DNA from: Pinus tabuliformis
Taxonomy: Eukaryota; Streptophyta; Pinopsida; Pinales; Pinaceae
NCBI GenBank assembly: GCA_031772625.1
Contig: CM062815.1
Span: 914,344,979 to 914,408,978 of the forward strand
Direction of reading: 5' to 3'
DNA length: 64,000 nt
The notes beneath the pieces were generated by a model. It saw only the letters and a list, made by a program, of their open reading frames with translations. It did not search any database and was not told where the DNA came from. Made by a program: the position numbers and the translations under genes. Shown here one piece after another: positions 23,362 to 35,030 of this stretch. The stretch's first letter is position 1; each line of letters begins with the position of its first letter.

Positions 23362-25347
23362 TGTTATCACAAAACCGGGCCCTGATAGGCTGCTGATCAG
23401 GAAGACTTTGAGTAACTATTTCAAACCAATCTTTTGTCTGAGGCTTAGCCCCCTCAACCTGAGAGGGATATCTCACTAGGTTAAAGATTTTAATTTGAAG
23501 ATTAGATGGCTAACTCTATGGAAAAATCAAACAAAAATGTATAAATGGTTGAAATACCAATCAAAAAACATCTATTGGGCTATGGAGTCAAAGTATGTTT
23601 TAGTACAACAGAAAGATCAACTTAACATGGAATTCAGGTCATAAAGAGTCTTAATATATCAGCAAAACAAAGACATAATGCAAGGAACACAATTTATAAA
23701 CACATGAAAGAAGTTAGAGAATTATCAATGAATTCTAAGTAACATGTGTTTATACCACTACAAGTAAGTAAATGAATAAATCCATGAGAAAATCAAACAT
23801 TAAAAACCCTCTCTGAATCCAGAGTAGTGAAGCCAATATCTCTGTATTAACACGAAAACATATAGTCTCATACAATAACACAGTTGGCTTGTTTCTTTCG
23901 AAAATTGCCAACCCCTAAGGAATTCCACCTCTTGTCTTTTATAGAGTTATCATTACAATCTTGGATTCCCTGATCCAACTTGAGGGGAATTCGAATTTCC
24001 TAGCTTGACACCTATTCATACCTAAAACAGACTATTAATTACAAGTAACAGTTAACTAATTGTCTTAGAGTCCTAATACAATTAGGAGTACAACTCCTTA
24101 TTATGATAACAACAACCTAATCTAGGAATTAAACTCAATGCTTGACAACTGCTCCTCCTTAACTTCGACCTTGGTAATGTCCATAACCCTCCTGCTGGCC
24201 TTTAATATCTTCTCCTTTATCTGCCCTGAAAACTAGGAATATGTCCCCTGCACTATAGCCTTGGTCTTCAATAATGTTCCTCGAATCTTATGATGACAAA
24301 ACTAGCCCCTTTAATCATGTAACATATGTTAAGTTAGCCATAGAACCCTACTCTTTCACTTGTGCAAAAATTAAACTCCTTGAAGGTGCATGAAGAAGGT
24401 CAATCTGGATGTGCTACGAAACTAACTGTTGTTTTTGTAGCGCAGAACTTTGCTTTTACATATATCCTTTATCCTTTGAGTTTTTTCCTTGCTTGAGCTT
24501 TAAAATTTCATAAGTGACCTCCTCACATTCTCCAGCAGCATCATTCTCCAAAAAATAACCGCTTCTTTCCTTTGAGAATTGATCAAAACATCAAAACTGC
24601 ACCTACAACAGTTTTGTAGTGCACTGCGAAACTGTTGTGTATGTCACTTATAGCAATTTCGTAGCGCAAGTTGGGTCATCAATTTCTACCACCTCATAAT
24701 GAATTTAAAGAAACTGAGAGAGGTTTTTGTAGTTGGATATTTGATGAAGAGAAGACTCTTTTATAATTCTAAAATACTTTTGCATTTGGCCAGAAACTTA
24801 TCATGAAGTGAACTACTAAAACCAGAAAACAGAGTTTTTTTCTCAATGAGTTTCAGCAGTTTTGTAGTGCACGTGGGGTCATCAATATCTCCCACCTCAT
24901 AATGAATTTAAATAAACCGAGAGAGGTTTTTGTATTTAAGTATGTTAGGAAGACAAACCTCTTTCAATTTTCAAAAATTAGCTTTAGCTTCCCCAGGATC
25001 CCCCTTGGAAGTTGACTTCTAAAAATAGAAAAAAGAGCATACACAACAGTTTCGTAGCACAAATCACCTTTTTTGAACTAGCTGCGCTACGAAATTGCGG
25101 ATTCCTGTGTGATTGCAAAAATTTAACCCTAAACTTAATGGAATGACTTCTAAATGGAAGATGTGACCTATTTGACCTTGAAGTGAGCCTAAAGGACTTT
25201 ATTTGGAAATGAAAGATGACATTTTAAGACTTCGAACCCTATCAATTACCCTTTTATCAAGACTAAAATGACCTTTAGACCTCCTTGAAATCATGACCAA
25301 AAGCAGAGTTGACACAATGATGTTTTGAGAAGTTTTGGGTGATAACA
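23362..25347 (-). repeat. 3' LTR of Element 2
   Basis: TGTTATCAC...GTGATAACA. It contains at least five copies, in both orientations, of CAGTTTCGTAGCGCA-like words (about 24410-25095). Confidence 0.85.
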
Positions 25348-26505
25348 GTGGCTCCACTAGGGATAGTGTGCCCCAGTGGTACACTAAGAACCGATAGCCC
25401 CAGTGATGCTAACCATCCTTTAGAATAAAACTCTGAAATTCTGCCCAATCTACTCCCCAAGCTTTAATGGCCTTCACCTCAGGCTCAAGCTTGATGATCA
25501 CTACAGAAGAAACAAATCTGTATCTACTGAAAATATGCTTAGTCAACTTTGAGCTTATTCACACACTCCTACCTACCCTATCAGCTGCAACCTCCATTTG
25601 TAGCTCAAGGAACATGAAACTTCCAATGAAGCCAGTCATTGATCTGATCTGACACTTGAATCTCTTGACTGTGCTTGAAGCAAAAATAAACATGATAATG
25701 AAATAACCGAGTCAACATGATATGTAACTGATCTTCAAGATGAAAATATAACTGGAAATCTGAACAGTAAATATTTTCCATGTAATCAGAGGTAGGGTCA
25801 AAAAAGACATGATTAGTTTGATGATTCTCATAACATTCTATATCTTCAGACAACTGATTCTCAGCCACACAAAATTCCTTTGATATGCTATCCAACTACT
25901 TTTCTGAATGATTCCCACAAACAATGTAATTTTCCTCATTATTATGATCATTCTTTGATGTAAGCTGCTGCAAAGTATGACACAAAAATCAACCTTTTCC
26001 TCTACGTGAGGGTTATAAAAGCTATCTTCCAGTATTTCTTCTTGATGTTTGCAATGATTTTCATACTCTTTATTATCAAAAGACTAGCAAGTTTGTTGCA
26101 TCTTTACATTAATCTCAGAGGATGTAACATGGTTTTCATAAGTAGACCCCTGCTGATTTTCATGTTGCATTTCATGGGATGTTATCCTTTCTTCTTGGTG
26201 TTGAAATGTATTGTTATGAAGAGCCTCTAAAATTTCTTCATCCATGAATTCATCATCATCATAACAATCCTCCAAATATTGAATAAAACTCATAGAATGT
26301 TTACAACAATCTTTGACTAGCAATAAGGAGGTATGACACTCTTTATACATCTCATAGAATACATCATGGAAATTAGCAAGCGAATATATTGAACCATTTT
26401 CCAAACCTTTATACGAAGACCATGATTTTCCTTCTAAAGTGGTCATAAACATCTTCATGAGACAATCTTCAGGGAACTGAACCTTAAGAATGTCTACATG
26501 CATAT

Positions 26506-27569
26506 TGTTGTAGGGAAAGTATCCGACTCGGATGACCCTAACCCACTCTAAGGGTGACAGTTCCTTAGCAACAACTGTAAAACAAACTACTGAAGGTTTA
26601 CTTCTTTATGAAAGCAAAAGAGAGTGGAGAAATCACTAACCGTTGCCTTGCGCTTAATGTCGAATCCAAACTCTTCTCTTTGGCCGCTTGCTCCTAGCTC
26701 TTTGTCCTTCTGCTCGCCCAGCTACAAGGAGATCCTGCAAAACAACAAAGAAGGAAACTACAAGAGGCATGCAATCATAACTGGTTCATGGATTAGTGTA
26801 AACCAAACATGCAATCATCACAATATACAATTGAAACAAGAGCACATAGAAGAACCTCAATAGCTTTTATTAATGTAGAAGAAAAGGTTCTGAGAGGATT
26901 ACAACCATTGCAGGCTCCAACCCAGCAACACCTCCCAGCAGAAAGAGTTGCTCTTCTTCACCTCTCTCAAACAATCACCCAATAACTCAAGAATGAAACC
27001 AACAACATATCATTACTTTGCACAAAATTCCAGCCTCCTGAGCTCATAGGAGAGAGCTCAATATATAGATGAATTGAGAAAGGATGAGTCAGCTTGCAAC
27101 TGATGTGTAGCTGCCTTGTGTCCTCTCTCTCTTCAGTTAATCTTTAGTTGATCTTCAGTTCTTGAGTCCACTTGGTGAACCTTGCTTCCACTTGGAGAAA
27201 CAAAGCCTCTGACTCATCACAAGGCGAAATACCTGATCCAAGTGTCATTTTTGGAAGATTCCAAAGCAATGACTCACAGTGCCACATGTCCAAACTCGCC
27301 CAACGCAGGTGGGCTTTATTCTACCTGCTTTGCAATGCAGGTACACCATGGAGCAGTTGTGTTTCAGCGCAGAAGCCTAGTGGAGCACCTGCTTTGATTT
27401 CAGGATTGCTTGTTTTTGAGTGTTTTCAGGTGGAGAACTGATCTGAGAGCTGTTGGTTTGCTGACCTTGTTCCTCTAGGGGTAGGAACATCATGTTTAGG
27501 GAACTTTGGATCCCTTGGATTATTGACAATTCATGCTTGTTGCTGTAAGGCACAAAATTGTCTATAACA
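26506..27569 (-). repeat. 3' LTR of Element 3
   Basis: Near-identical to 33614-34678. It holds the near-palindromic 20-mer ACCTGCTTTGCAATGCAGGT at 27323-27342 and a minus-strand TATA-like word near 27060. Confidence 0.92.
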
Positions 27570-27583
27570 GATGCCCCCTAAAG
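27570..27583 (-). other. Polypurine tract of Element 3
   Basis: The minus strand reads CTTTAGGGGGCATC directly before the 3' LTR start TGTTATAG. Confidence 0.85.
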
Positions 27584-29475
27584 TATGAGGTCGTTTATCG
27601 GGTGAAATGCTTTATTGAGAGGATCTGAAGTTCATTCAATCTGCTGAGAAGTGTCCTGTAATAAGATACAATACAATACATTATTTTTCATACATTTTTC
27701 ATGATCTGGCTGAGGCGGGCATTCCCATGCTCAGCTTTATAAATACATTTTGGTACATAGAACAGACGATCGTCTGATATAGACTGATAATTCTCTGCCG
27801 AATTTATCATCCTTTTCTGATTGTAGACTGATAATTCTCTGCCGAATTTATCATCCTTTGAAAAGGATGATCGTCTGCTGCAATGATGTACATATCAAAT
27901 GTCTTTATGTCCTGAATATATATCGCAGCCCGGATGGATGAAACTAGATCCGGGGTCTTCAATCTCTTTCGATCTTCACTCGATGTACAAGTCGATCCAT
28001 GTGAGAATTTTTTGAAGTCGAACATGGAAAGACATCGCTTGATTACCGGTCAATGATGCAAACCGTTAACAAGCGCGAGAGGAATCACCGATAAGGATGA
28101 TGACCCTCAAGGTACGGCAGTACAATCTACATGGTGGGAATAAAGGACTTGGCGTCGACCACCATGCAAAATCTTCTAGTCGAAGGTCATTGATGTATAC
28201 CTGTCGCTGGAAGTGAGAAACTTGCCATTGAGGCATGCAAGCTTCAAAGTACTGAGGGGGGTGTTCCTAGATCAACTCCTTGGATAATGAGCTGATGTCG
28301 ACAAGGAGCGATCCGTCAAAGGAGGGCCTTAATGAATCCCACATCAGTGACACGGAACGGAGCTAGTGATTGTGATGAGGTGAAAACAAACTGTGATGTA
28401 TGATTCAGGGTGGCGGTCATGAAGTGGATGAAGGATAATGTATGGCAGTGGGTGGAACACGGTTGACTCTTTACAGAACCATATCTCTTGAACATGTAAC
28501 GACACTGATGTGATGGATTGGTAGCATTACCCCAATTGTGGATGGTGTGGCGAGGACCATGATTCTGCGACCGGTGAATGAAACAACCCAACCCGATGCG
28601 GTACGGAGGACAAAGTGTCATGTTCAAGAGCGACTTGCTACCATTAATGCTGTGAGGTTCTCCCAATTTTTCCCCAGTCATTGCTGACCAGTACCTCTTT
28701 ATTTTTTTCAAGCTTGAGGAGGATAACATATGCTTGTTCTATAACCTACCCTTCGGGCAAGCCCATCGCTATGTTTTAACGAGCCTAGCGATAGGGAAAC
28801 TCGTTCTCGTCTAAAGACAAGTTTGTCGCTATTTAATCATTTTAACGAGTCTAACGACAAAGAAAACTCGGTTCTTTTCATTTTTAGAGAGTCTGAAAGG
28901 TACGAAAAGTTAACTCCGCAATTCCTTTTTCGTCTTCTAATCCCTTAAGTCCGAAAAAGTATAAAACAATACAGAAGGGATGAGTTTTCGATTTGCTTTA
29001 ACGAGCCGAACAAAACAAGCGCTCGATCTTTTTGTGCAATAATCCCTCAGGTCCAAAAAGATTAAAATCTAGAGGAGGGATAGCTTTCCGGTCGCTTTAA
29101 CGAGCTGGAAGGCCAAAACTCGGCAAACTTTTCATATTTTACGAGTCAGTGAAAAGAGCTCAAAGAAGACTCGTCTTTTGAGGAACGAGTGATGAACAGG
29201 GCTAGCAGCAGATTCCAGCTACAGGTTGGAATTCTCCAATCACGGCAGTGTCACAAGGATGGCTAAGTGAAATCACTCTTCGCAGTTGTTCCTCAAAATG
29301 GGTAAACACACATATGGAGGTGAACGATTGGCCAAATGAACGGATGGAGGTGATGGCATATAAACACGACCAAAGGTTTTTAATATGGCTTTCAAAGGTT
29401 ACATTTCTCGAGGTTGTTTACCGGTTCATTTTTTCTGGGTGAGCTTGAACTGTTAGGGAAATATTGCTCACAATT

Positions 29476-29620
29476 TGTGTTTATTTTTTAACGAGCATGA
29501 GCTTCACACAAAAACTGCTCGATTTTTCGCGTTTATTTTTTAACGAGCATGAACATTGCTAAAACTGCTCGGTTTTTCGCGTTTATTTTTTAACGAGCAT
29601 GAACATTGCTAAAACTGCTT
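29476..29620. repeat. ~51-bp tandem repeat with TTTTTTAACGAGCATGA core, 3 units
   Basis: Units read GTTTATTTTTTAACGAGCAT followed by GA(A/G)C...AAAACTGCTCG. Two of them are almost identical. Confidence 0.8.
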
Positions 29621-30341
29621 GGTTCATACCAGTCTTAATACAAGGAATGCTTCAGGTGAGGTAATCTTATTTAAGGAGCGATACCTCACTAATTACTCCA
29701 ATTTGGCAGGTTTTAACTTTTGCCCTTCATCCTTTCTTTATGCAAGCTGGAAACGGCTAATCCTACGAGTTTAATGGGTTAGACCTACAGGTTTAAAGGG
29801 AGGACCTAAAAAATTAAAAAAATAAATAGTCGTCCCATGCTTGCACTCCAAAAGGTTCACATGCCCCCAGGTATAAAGTATAATTTCTAGAGACTGCCCT
29901 CTTACTTATTATCCGAAAAATGGTTTTTGTTTGTTGCCACAAACTAACTCTCTTTTCGGCGATGTCTATCATTAGGTTGCTAAGGATGGTGACCACTTGT
30001 TACAGCAATTTCCTCTCTTTCTTTGAAGACTGCCCCTACTTATCCTTTAAAACCCGCTGTTTTAATGGGTGAGGCTTGAAATTCAAAGATGGTGCCTTCT
30101 TGTTGTCACAAATAGACCCCCTCCTTAGGAGAACCCACTTCTTTAGACAAAGGGAGCGATTCTTCGCTTCAACATAACTTTGACAAAATAATTTTATCCT
30201 AGAACAACCCTCCTTTCCACTGCCGGACGGGGTACGAACTAGTCCATCCTTCTACGAAAATTAACTTTATACCTAAGGTTTTCTCTGCCCGAGGCAGGCC
30301 AGGGTGCATGCCCCCTGGGTCCCCATTCTTTTCTTCTCGAA

Positions 30342-31955
30342 TTACTCGCATTCATCGGGAAGTAGAACCGGGGGCGGTGGCATTCCTTGAGCAAATAAAC
30401 CGTTAAGGGATGGTATTTGACTATTTGCAATGCGTGATCCTGGAAATGAAAGTTGGTCTACGAGCTTGACCATTCTTCCTTCGTGCGGAAAACACATGAC
30501 TCTAAAGAGCGAGGACACTATTGCCTCCATGCAATATATATAGTCTCGTCCAAGGAGTAAGTTATATGCCAAGGGTCCCTGGACGACCATGATGTTCATG
30601 CGAACTGTTTTCCCTTTCAATGTAACTGGAACATTGGGGAGAATCCCTAACGGGTGACTGGTTCCTTTATCAAAACCTGATAGATTTCTCATCTCAGGTA
30701 AAAGCACCGGGCAACCCAGTGCTTTCCAAGCAACAGAGGAAAGGATACTCACAGATGCCCCTTCATCAATAATAGTTCCAGCCATCACCATTCTGTAGAT
30801 TTGGACTATGATTCTGAATGGGATACTGGCTGGTAACCGGGGTCTGCCTAGTTGATTCCAATCAAAGGATACAACTAGGTTGCTTGGTGGTGGGACCGAA
30901 TATACGGCCGGATACGACTCTGACGATGTTCCTTCCTGCGACAAAGGAGTGGGCGCATTGCCCTGATGCTCATCAGAGTCTGTTTTGATGAAAAGAATAT
31001 GGACGGTGTCATCCTTATCCTCTTCAGTGAGGGTGTCATTTGAAGATGGGTCTTCAATGACGGAATCATTGGACGATGATACCTCTGAAGGAAGAACCGG
31101 GTCAACTGCCGTTTCGACCTTTAGACTTTCGTCTGGTCTGGATTCAGTAGGTTCATTCTCAATGACTGACACTTCAGCTGACCACTTGAGCGGGTCAACT
31201 GGATTTTCAACTATCGAGGGATTAGGCGCGAGTTTTTGGTATCCAGGAGGAAGTCGTAACGGTGAAACCGGGCGATCTTCCAAAACTCTCTTTGCCTCAT
31301 CTAAGAATGGACATCGGTGGATGGCATGCTCGCCTTCACACAACATACAGGGTGAGCTTGGTCTCCCTCTTCGTCCTTCACTCTCGCTAGTTGACGGACT
31401 GCAATCAACATGACTACCAGAGGTTGATGCTACCGGATTGTGAAACCTTGGGGACCAGTCCCTTAGTATCCGGGGAATACAAGGACAATCACGATGGAAG
31501 TGGGTCCCTTCGCAAATGACACATGGCGATTTAGGCCCGGTCGGTGCAGTGTGTGGGTTTTTGTCAGTTGTCTTTTGTTTGCCCCCAGTCGCCTTCGCCA
31601 TAGGCTCCTTCTGCTTCTTTTCTTTCTTCTTCTTTTCCTTCTTCTCCATGGGAGGCTGACTTTTGCCGGCTCTACCTCCTGAAGATGAAGGATGAGAGGA
31701 AGAATTGTAAGAAGTGGAAGGCTGGTGGGTAGCTCTAGATTGGTCTGACTGTTGATTCGACTGCTCAGGATTAGTGGCGATCTGGACTACATTAGTTGAA
31801 AAGAGCCATACAGGTAGGCCAATTGTCAATCCTGGAAGTGACAATGTTGCCATATGAGGCGCACCAACATCTCCCCAAGAGGAGAAGGGATTTGGACTTC
31901 CTCCAAGGTTGCTTCCTTGGTTGGTGGGCTCCATACTTTTCAACTGGAAGATCAA
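30342..31955 (-). CDS. gag-pro: Element 3 gag-protease polyprotein frame (537 codons)
   Basis: The likely start is the second Met (MEPTNQGSNL, eight codons in). A short N-terminal part is followed by a Ser/Gln-rich stretch and a strongly basic Lys run (KKEKKKKEKKQKEP). Two CCHC-like zinc knuckles follow (CVICEGTHFHRDCP and CMLCEGEHAIHRCP), then an acidic Ser/Glu/Asp linker. The C-terminal end is a retropepsin-like aspartic protease domain (IIDEGASVSIL near the start, LLLGRDYI near the end). No capsid (retrotransposon_gag) block precedes the knuckles, although Element 2 has one. A homologous frame with the same order occurs in Element 1. The product would probably bind nucleic acid and process itself or partner proteins; this is inferred from the domains. 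Confidence 0.8.
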   Translation of the reverse strand: MIFQLKSMEPTNQGSNLGGSPNPFSSWGDVGAPHMATLSLPGLTIGLPVWLFSTNVVQIATNPEQSNQQSDQSRATHQPSTSYNSSSHPSSSGGRAGKSQPPMEKKEKKKKEKKQKEPMAKATGGKQKTTDKNPHTAPTGPKSPCVICEGTHFHRDCPCIPRILRDWSPRFHNPVASTSGSHVDCSPSTSESEGRRGRPSSPCMLCEGEHAIHRCPFLDEAKRVLEDRPVSPLRLPPGYQKLAPNPSIVENPVDPLKWSAEVSVIENEPTESRPDESLKVETAVDPVLPSEVSSSNDSVIEDPSSNDTLTEEDKDDTVHILFIKTDSDEHQGNAPTPLSQEGTSSESYPAVYSVPPPSNLVVSFDWNQLGRPRLPASIPFRIIVQIYRMVMAGTIIDEGASVSILSSVAWKALGCPVLLPEMRNLSGFDKGTSHPLGILPNVPVTLKGKTVRMNIMVVQGPLAYNLLLGRDYIYCMEAIVSSLFRVMCFPHEGRMVKLVDQLSFPGSRIANSQIPSLNGLFAQGMPPPPVLLPDECE

Positions 31956-33223
31956 CGTGGGAATAATAGGTGATTATGTTCTGCTTAAAATAAATTTTAT
32001 TAACGACGCTTTTAGACACAAACTTGCTTTTTCATGTTTTAAGAGTCGAGAAAAAGCTAAAGATGACTCTATTCGCCTTCGATGTATTAATGAGCCCGAA
32101 GTGACAAATGCTCGGTTGGACCTTTTCAGTTATAGAGTTTGAAAAGGGCCAAAAGAAACTGCTCTCGAGATCTAGGCAGAGGGTGTGCCAAACCTTTCGC
32201 GAAACCAGAGAATACGTTTTACGGTACGGGTGGTCGATCTTCATGAATGTTGTGTTCACTGCATCGCGATCAGTAGGGCGACCGACACGGCTTCCTATGG
32301 ATAAAGGATAATTGCCTATAGGGGTCTCCCAATATATACGCGACGGTACGTGGGAGCACAAGTCCGTATTAGTGCCACCGACTCTCAGGAGGAATCACCC
32401 ACCTTCGTAGAGATCGACAGTCACTATGTTTAACGACGCCGGAACACGTCTCTACCTAGACCTCTAGATGTTTGCGTTATGTTACATGTTGATCTTGCTT
32501 AACAGTTTGCCTTTAAGGATCACCACGAGATGTATATAACAAATTCCTGAATGCAATCTAAGATGAGAAGCAAACTTTTCAATCTTTCAACTTTGAAAAC
32601 CTTAACTACTGAGGGAAAAGAAAGGCAAATCTTTTCGCACAGATCATAGAGCACACACTAAATGCAAATTTTTCCTAAATCGTCAAGCACACAGTCAAAT
32701 GCAAAATGCACAATGCACGTATTTTCTTTTCCCTTTCTTAATGTGGATGGATACAAAAAGAAAGTGGTTATATAACTTTGATTTCGATTTAAAGCGAAAG
32801 TAAACAAGTTTGTCCAACAATCAAAAGACACCTTAAGATTCACTTGCTTAATCACTGGAAATACATGAAATCAAACCATACTAACGAAAGTAAAATGACT
32901 AATCAGCTATGGACAGCAAGCAAGCTAACTCTTTAGACCAGCAAAATGCCTAACACAGGTTCAGATCTAAAGAGGCCAAAAGCATGACTAGTTTACTTTT
33001 CGTTACGGGAAATTGTAAATGAGCAAGAAATACAAAGAACAAGTACAATTTCGTTATATAACAGAGGTGGAATGATGGCAAGTAATATTGGTTTCAAAAC
33101 AAGTACAAGACTGACACTTAGCAGCAAATCTAAGTGAAAACAGGCAAGATAAAGGAGGAAACCCCAAATGCACTAGGCAAATTTGGGCCAACGCAGGCTC
33201 TGCACAGCCAAACTAGCTCTTAG

Positions 33224-33262
33224 CGCAGGTAGTCCCTTCGGGACCTGCGTTGCAAAGCAGGT
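33224..33262. repeat. Leader hairpins of Element 3
   Basis: CGCAGGT...CCC-TTC-GGG-ACCTGCG forms a stem with a TTCG turn (33224-33249). It overlaps the near-palindromic word ACCTGCGTTGCAAAGCAGGT (33243-33262), which is also present once in each LTR. Confidence 0.6.
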
Positions 33263-33592
33263 AGCCTGTGTACTACCTACTCTGGAAAACGAGAGTTGCG
33301 TTTTCACAGTTTCCGGGTCATAATTTTCTCAAAAATGCACGGTTTTTGCTCAAATCAGAGACATTCAGTCAAGCACACTCAAAGGGATGATTTAGAAGGT
33401 GCAAAGCTATCACTAAGAGCTTACAAGGATCTTTGTAGATCAGCTCTTCAAATCATGAACTTGCTCAGAAATGAGCCAGAGTAGCTGCCCCTCTACTTCG
33501 CTTTTGATATAGTCAAAAGCTTTTCGATTCGGTACTCTTTGGTTCAGGAAATGAATAGCAAGGATACTACAAACACAATCAAATGGATACGC

Positions 33593-33610
33593 TCCCCAGT
33601 GGAGTCGCCA
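33593..33610 (-). other. Primer binding site of Element 3
   Basis: The minus strand reads TGGCGACTCCACTGGGGA, three bases from the LTR end. The priming tRNA was not determined. Confidence 0.8.
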
Positions 33611-33613
33611 GTT

Positions 33614-34678
33614 TGTTGTAGGGAAAAGTATCCGACTCGGATGACCCTAACCCACTCTAAGGGTGACAGTTCCTTAGCAATAACTGTAAAACAAACTACT
33701 GAAGGTTTACTTCTTTATGAAAGCAAAAGAGAGTGGAGAAAGCACTAACCGTTGCCTTGCGCTTAATGTCGAATCCAAACTCTTCTCTTTGGCCGCTTGC
33801 TCCTAGCTCTTTGTCCTTCTGCTCGCCCAGCTACAAGGAGATCCTGCAAAACAACAAAGAAGGAAACTACAAGAGGCATGCAATCATAACTGGTTCACGG
33901 ATTAGTGTAAACCAAACATGCAATCATCACAATATACAATTGAAATAAGAGCACATAGAAGAACCTCAATAGCTTTTATTAATCTAGAAAAAAAGGTTCT
34001 GAGAGGATTACAACCATTGCAGGCTCCAACCCAGCAACACCTCCCAGCAGAAAGAGTTGCTCTTCTTCACCTCTCTCAAACAATCACCCAATAACTCAAG
34101 AATGAAACCAACAGCATATCATTACTTTGCACAAAATTCCAGCCTCCTGAGCTCATAGGAGAGAGCTCAATATATAGATGAATTGAGAAAGGATGAGTCA
34201 GCTTGCAACTGATGTGTAGCTGCCTTGTGTCCTCTCTCTCTTCAGTTAATCTTTAGTTGATCTTCAGTTCTTGAGTCCACTTGGTGAACCTTGCTTCCAC
34301 TTGGAGAAACAAAGCCTCTGACTCATCACAAGGCGAAATACCTGATCCAAGTGTCATTTTTGGAAGATTCCAACGCAATGACTCACAGTGCCACATGTCC
34401 AAACTCGCCCAACGCAGGTGGGCTTTGTTCTACCTGCTTTGCAACGCAGGTACACCATGGAGCAGTTGTGTTTCAGCGCAGAAGCCTAGTGGAGCACCTG
34501 CTTTGATTTCAGGATTGCTTGTTTTTGAGTGTTTTCAGGTGGAGAACTGATCTGAGAGCTGTTGGTTTACTGACCTTGTTCCTCTAGGGGTAGGAACATC
34601 ATGTTTAGGGAACTTTGGATCCCTTGGATTATTGACAATTCATGCTTGTTGCTGTAAGGCACAAAATTGTCTATAACA
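33614..34678 (-). repeat. 5' LTR of Element 3
   Basis: Near-identical to 26506-27569; the primer site lies three bases inside its edge. It contains the same near-palindromic 20-mer at 34432-34451. Confidence 0.92.
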
Positions 34679-35030
34679 CATATGGAACCTAACCAAATGA
34701 AGAGCAGCATTGTCTTTCTTTTAATCTTTGAATATTGGAAGATCATCTAACCATTCGACCTTTGGCATAGGATTTGGAAAACCAAGGATATGAGACCAAT
34801 TCATAGGGGCATACCTGGCATTCATTCTTGCAATGGCACTCATCTTGAAACTTCATCCAGCTATTAATTTTCTAGTAGTGGAGTCACCTTCCAATTTGTT
34901 ATTTGATGTGTGGAGTCGCCAAGGTAGATTGCAGCCTCGAAAAGTTATCTGAGCTCCTGCTACCTTCAGAAGTTCAACTTCTTGATTTCGGGAGTGAGTA
35001 ATCTTCAGGCTCTCGGCATACGCTCCAAAA

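Larger units (their letters stand above)
27570..30341 (-). other. Non-coding 3' part of Element 3 with repeats
   Basis: No pol domain is present. There are two 36-bp direct copies of an ACTGATAATTCTCTGCC-containing unit (about 27788-27858), the second ending in a stem ATCATCCTTT/AAAAGGATGAT. About eight TTTAACGAG(C/T) words are spread over 28775-29600, including three ~51-bp tandem units at 29476-29620. The open frame at 28729-28316 has no recognisable features. Confidence 0.6.
26506..34678 (-). mobile_element. Element 3: gypsy gag-protease element, youngest layer, inserted in Element 2
   Basis: Two LTRs (26506-27569 and 33614-34678, 1064/1065 bp) begin TGTTGTAGGG and end TATAACA. They are flanked by CATAT (26501-26505, 34679-34683). 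About a dozen differences separate the LTRs (near 1%). On the minus strand the order is 5' LTR, primer site TGGCGACTCCACTGGGGA (33593-33610), a 1.6 kb leader, a 537-codon gag-protease frame (31955-30342), 2.7 kb of non-coding repeat-rich DNA, and the polypurine tract TTTAGGGGGCATC at the 3' LTR. LTRs, duplications and frame all look whole. RT, RNase H and integrase are absent, so it is non-autonomous. If substitution is slow as in conifers (about 1e-9 per site per year), insertion was a few million years ago; the rate is assumed. Confidence 0.9.

Noticed and set aside
25349-25367. TGGCTCCACTAGGGATAGT as the primer site of Element 2, making it plus-strand
   Set aside because: The gag block is on the minus strand and a better-placed Athila-like site lies inside the right LTR, so minus is preferred. 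The alternative is not fully excluded.
27172-27441. 89-codon frame, also present at 34281-34550
   Set aside because: It is kept in both places only because these are the two nearly identical LTRs of Element 3.
28316-28729. 137-codon minus-strand frame in Element 3
   Set aside because: Low-information composition, no motif, and its position in a repeat-rich non-coding part make it unconvincing.
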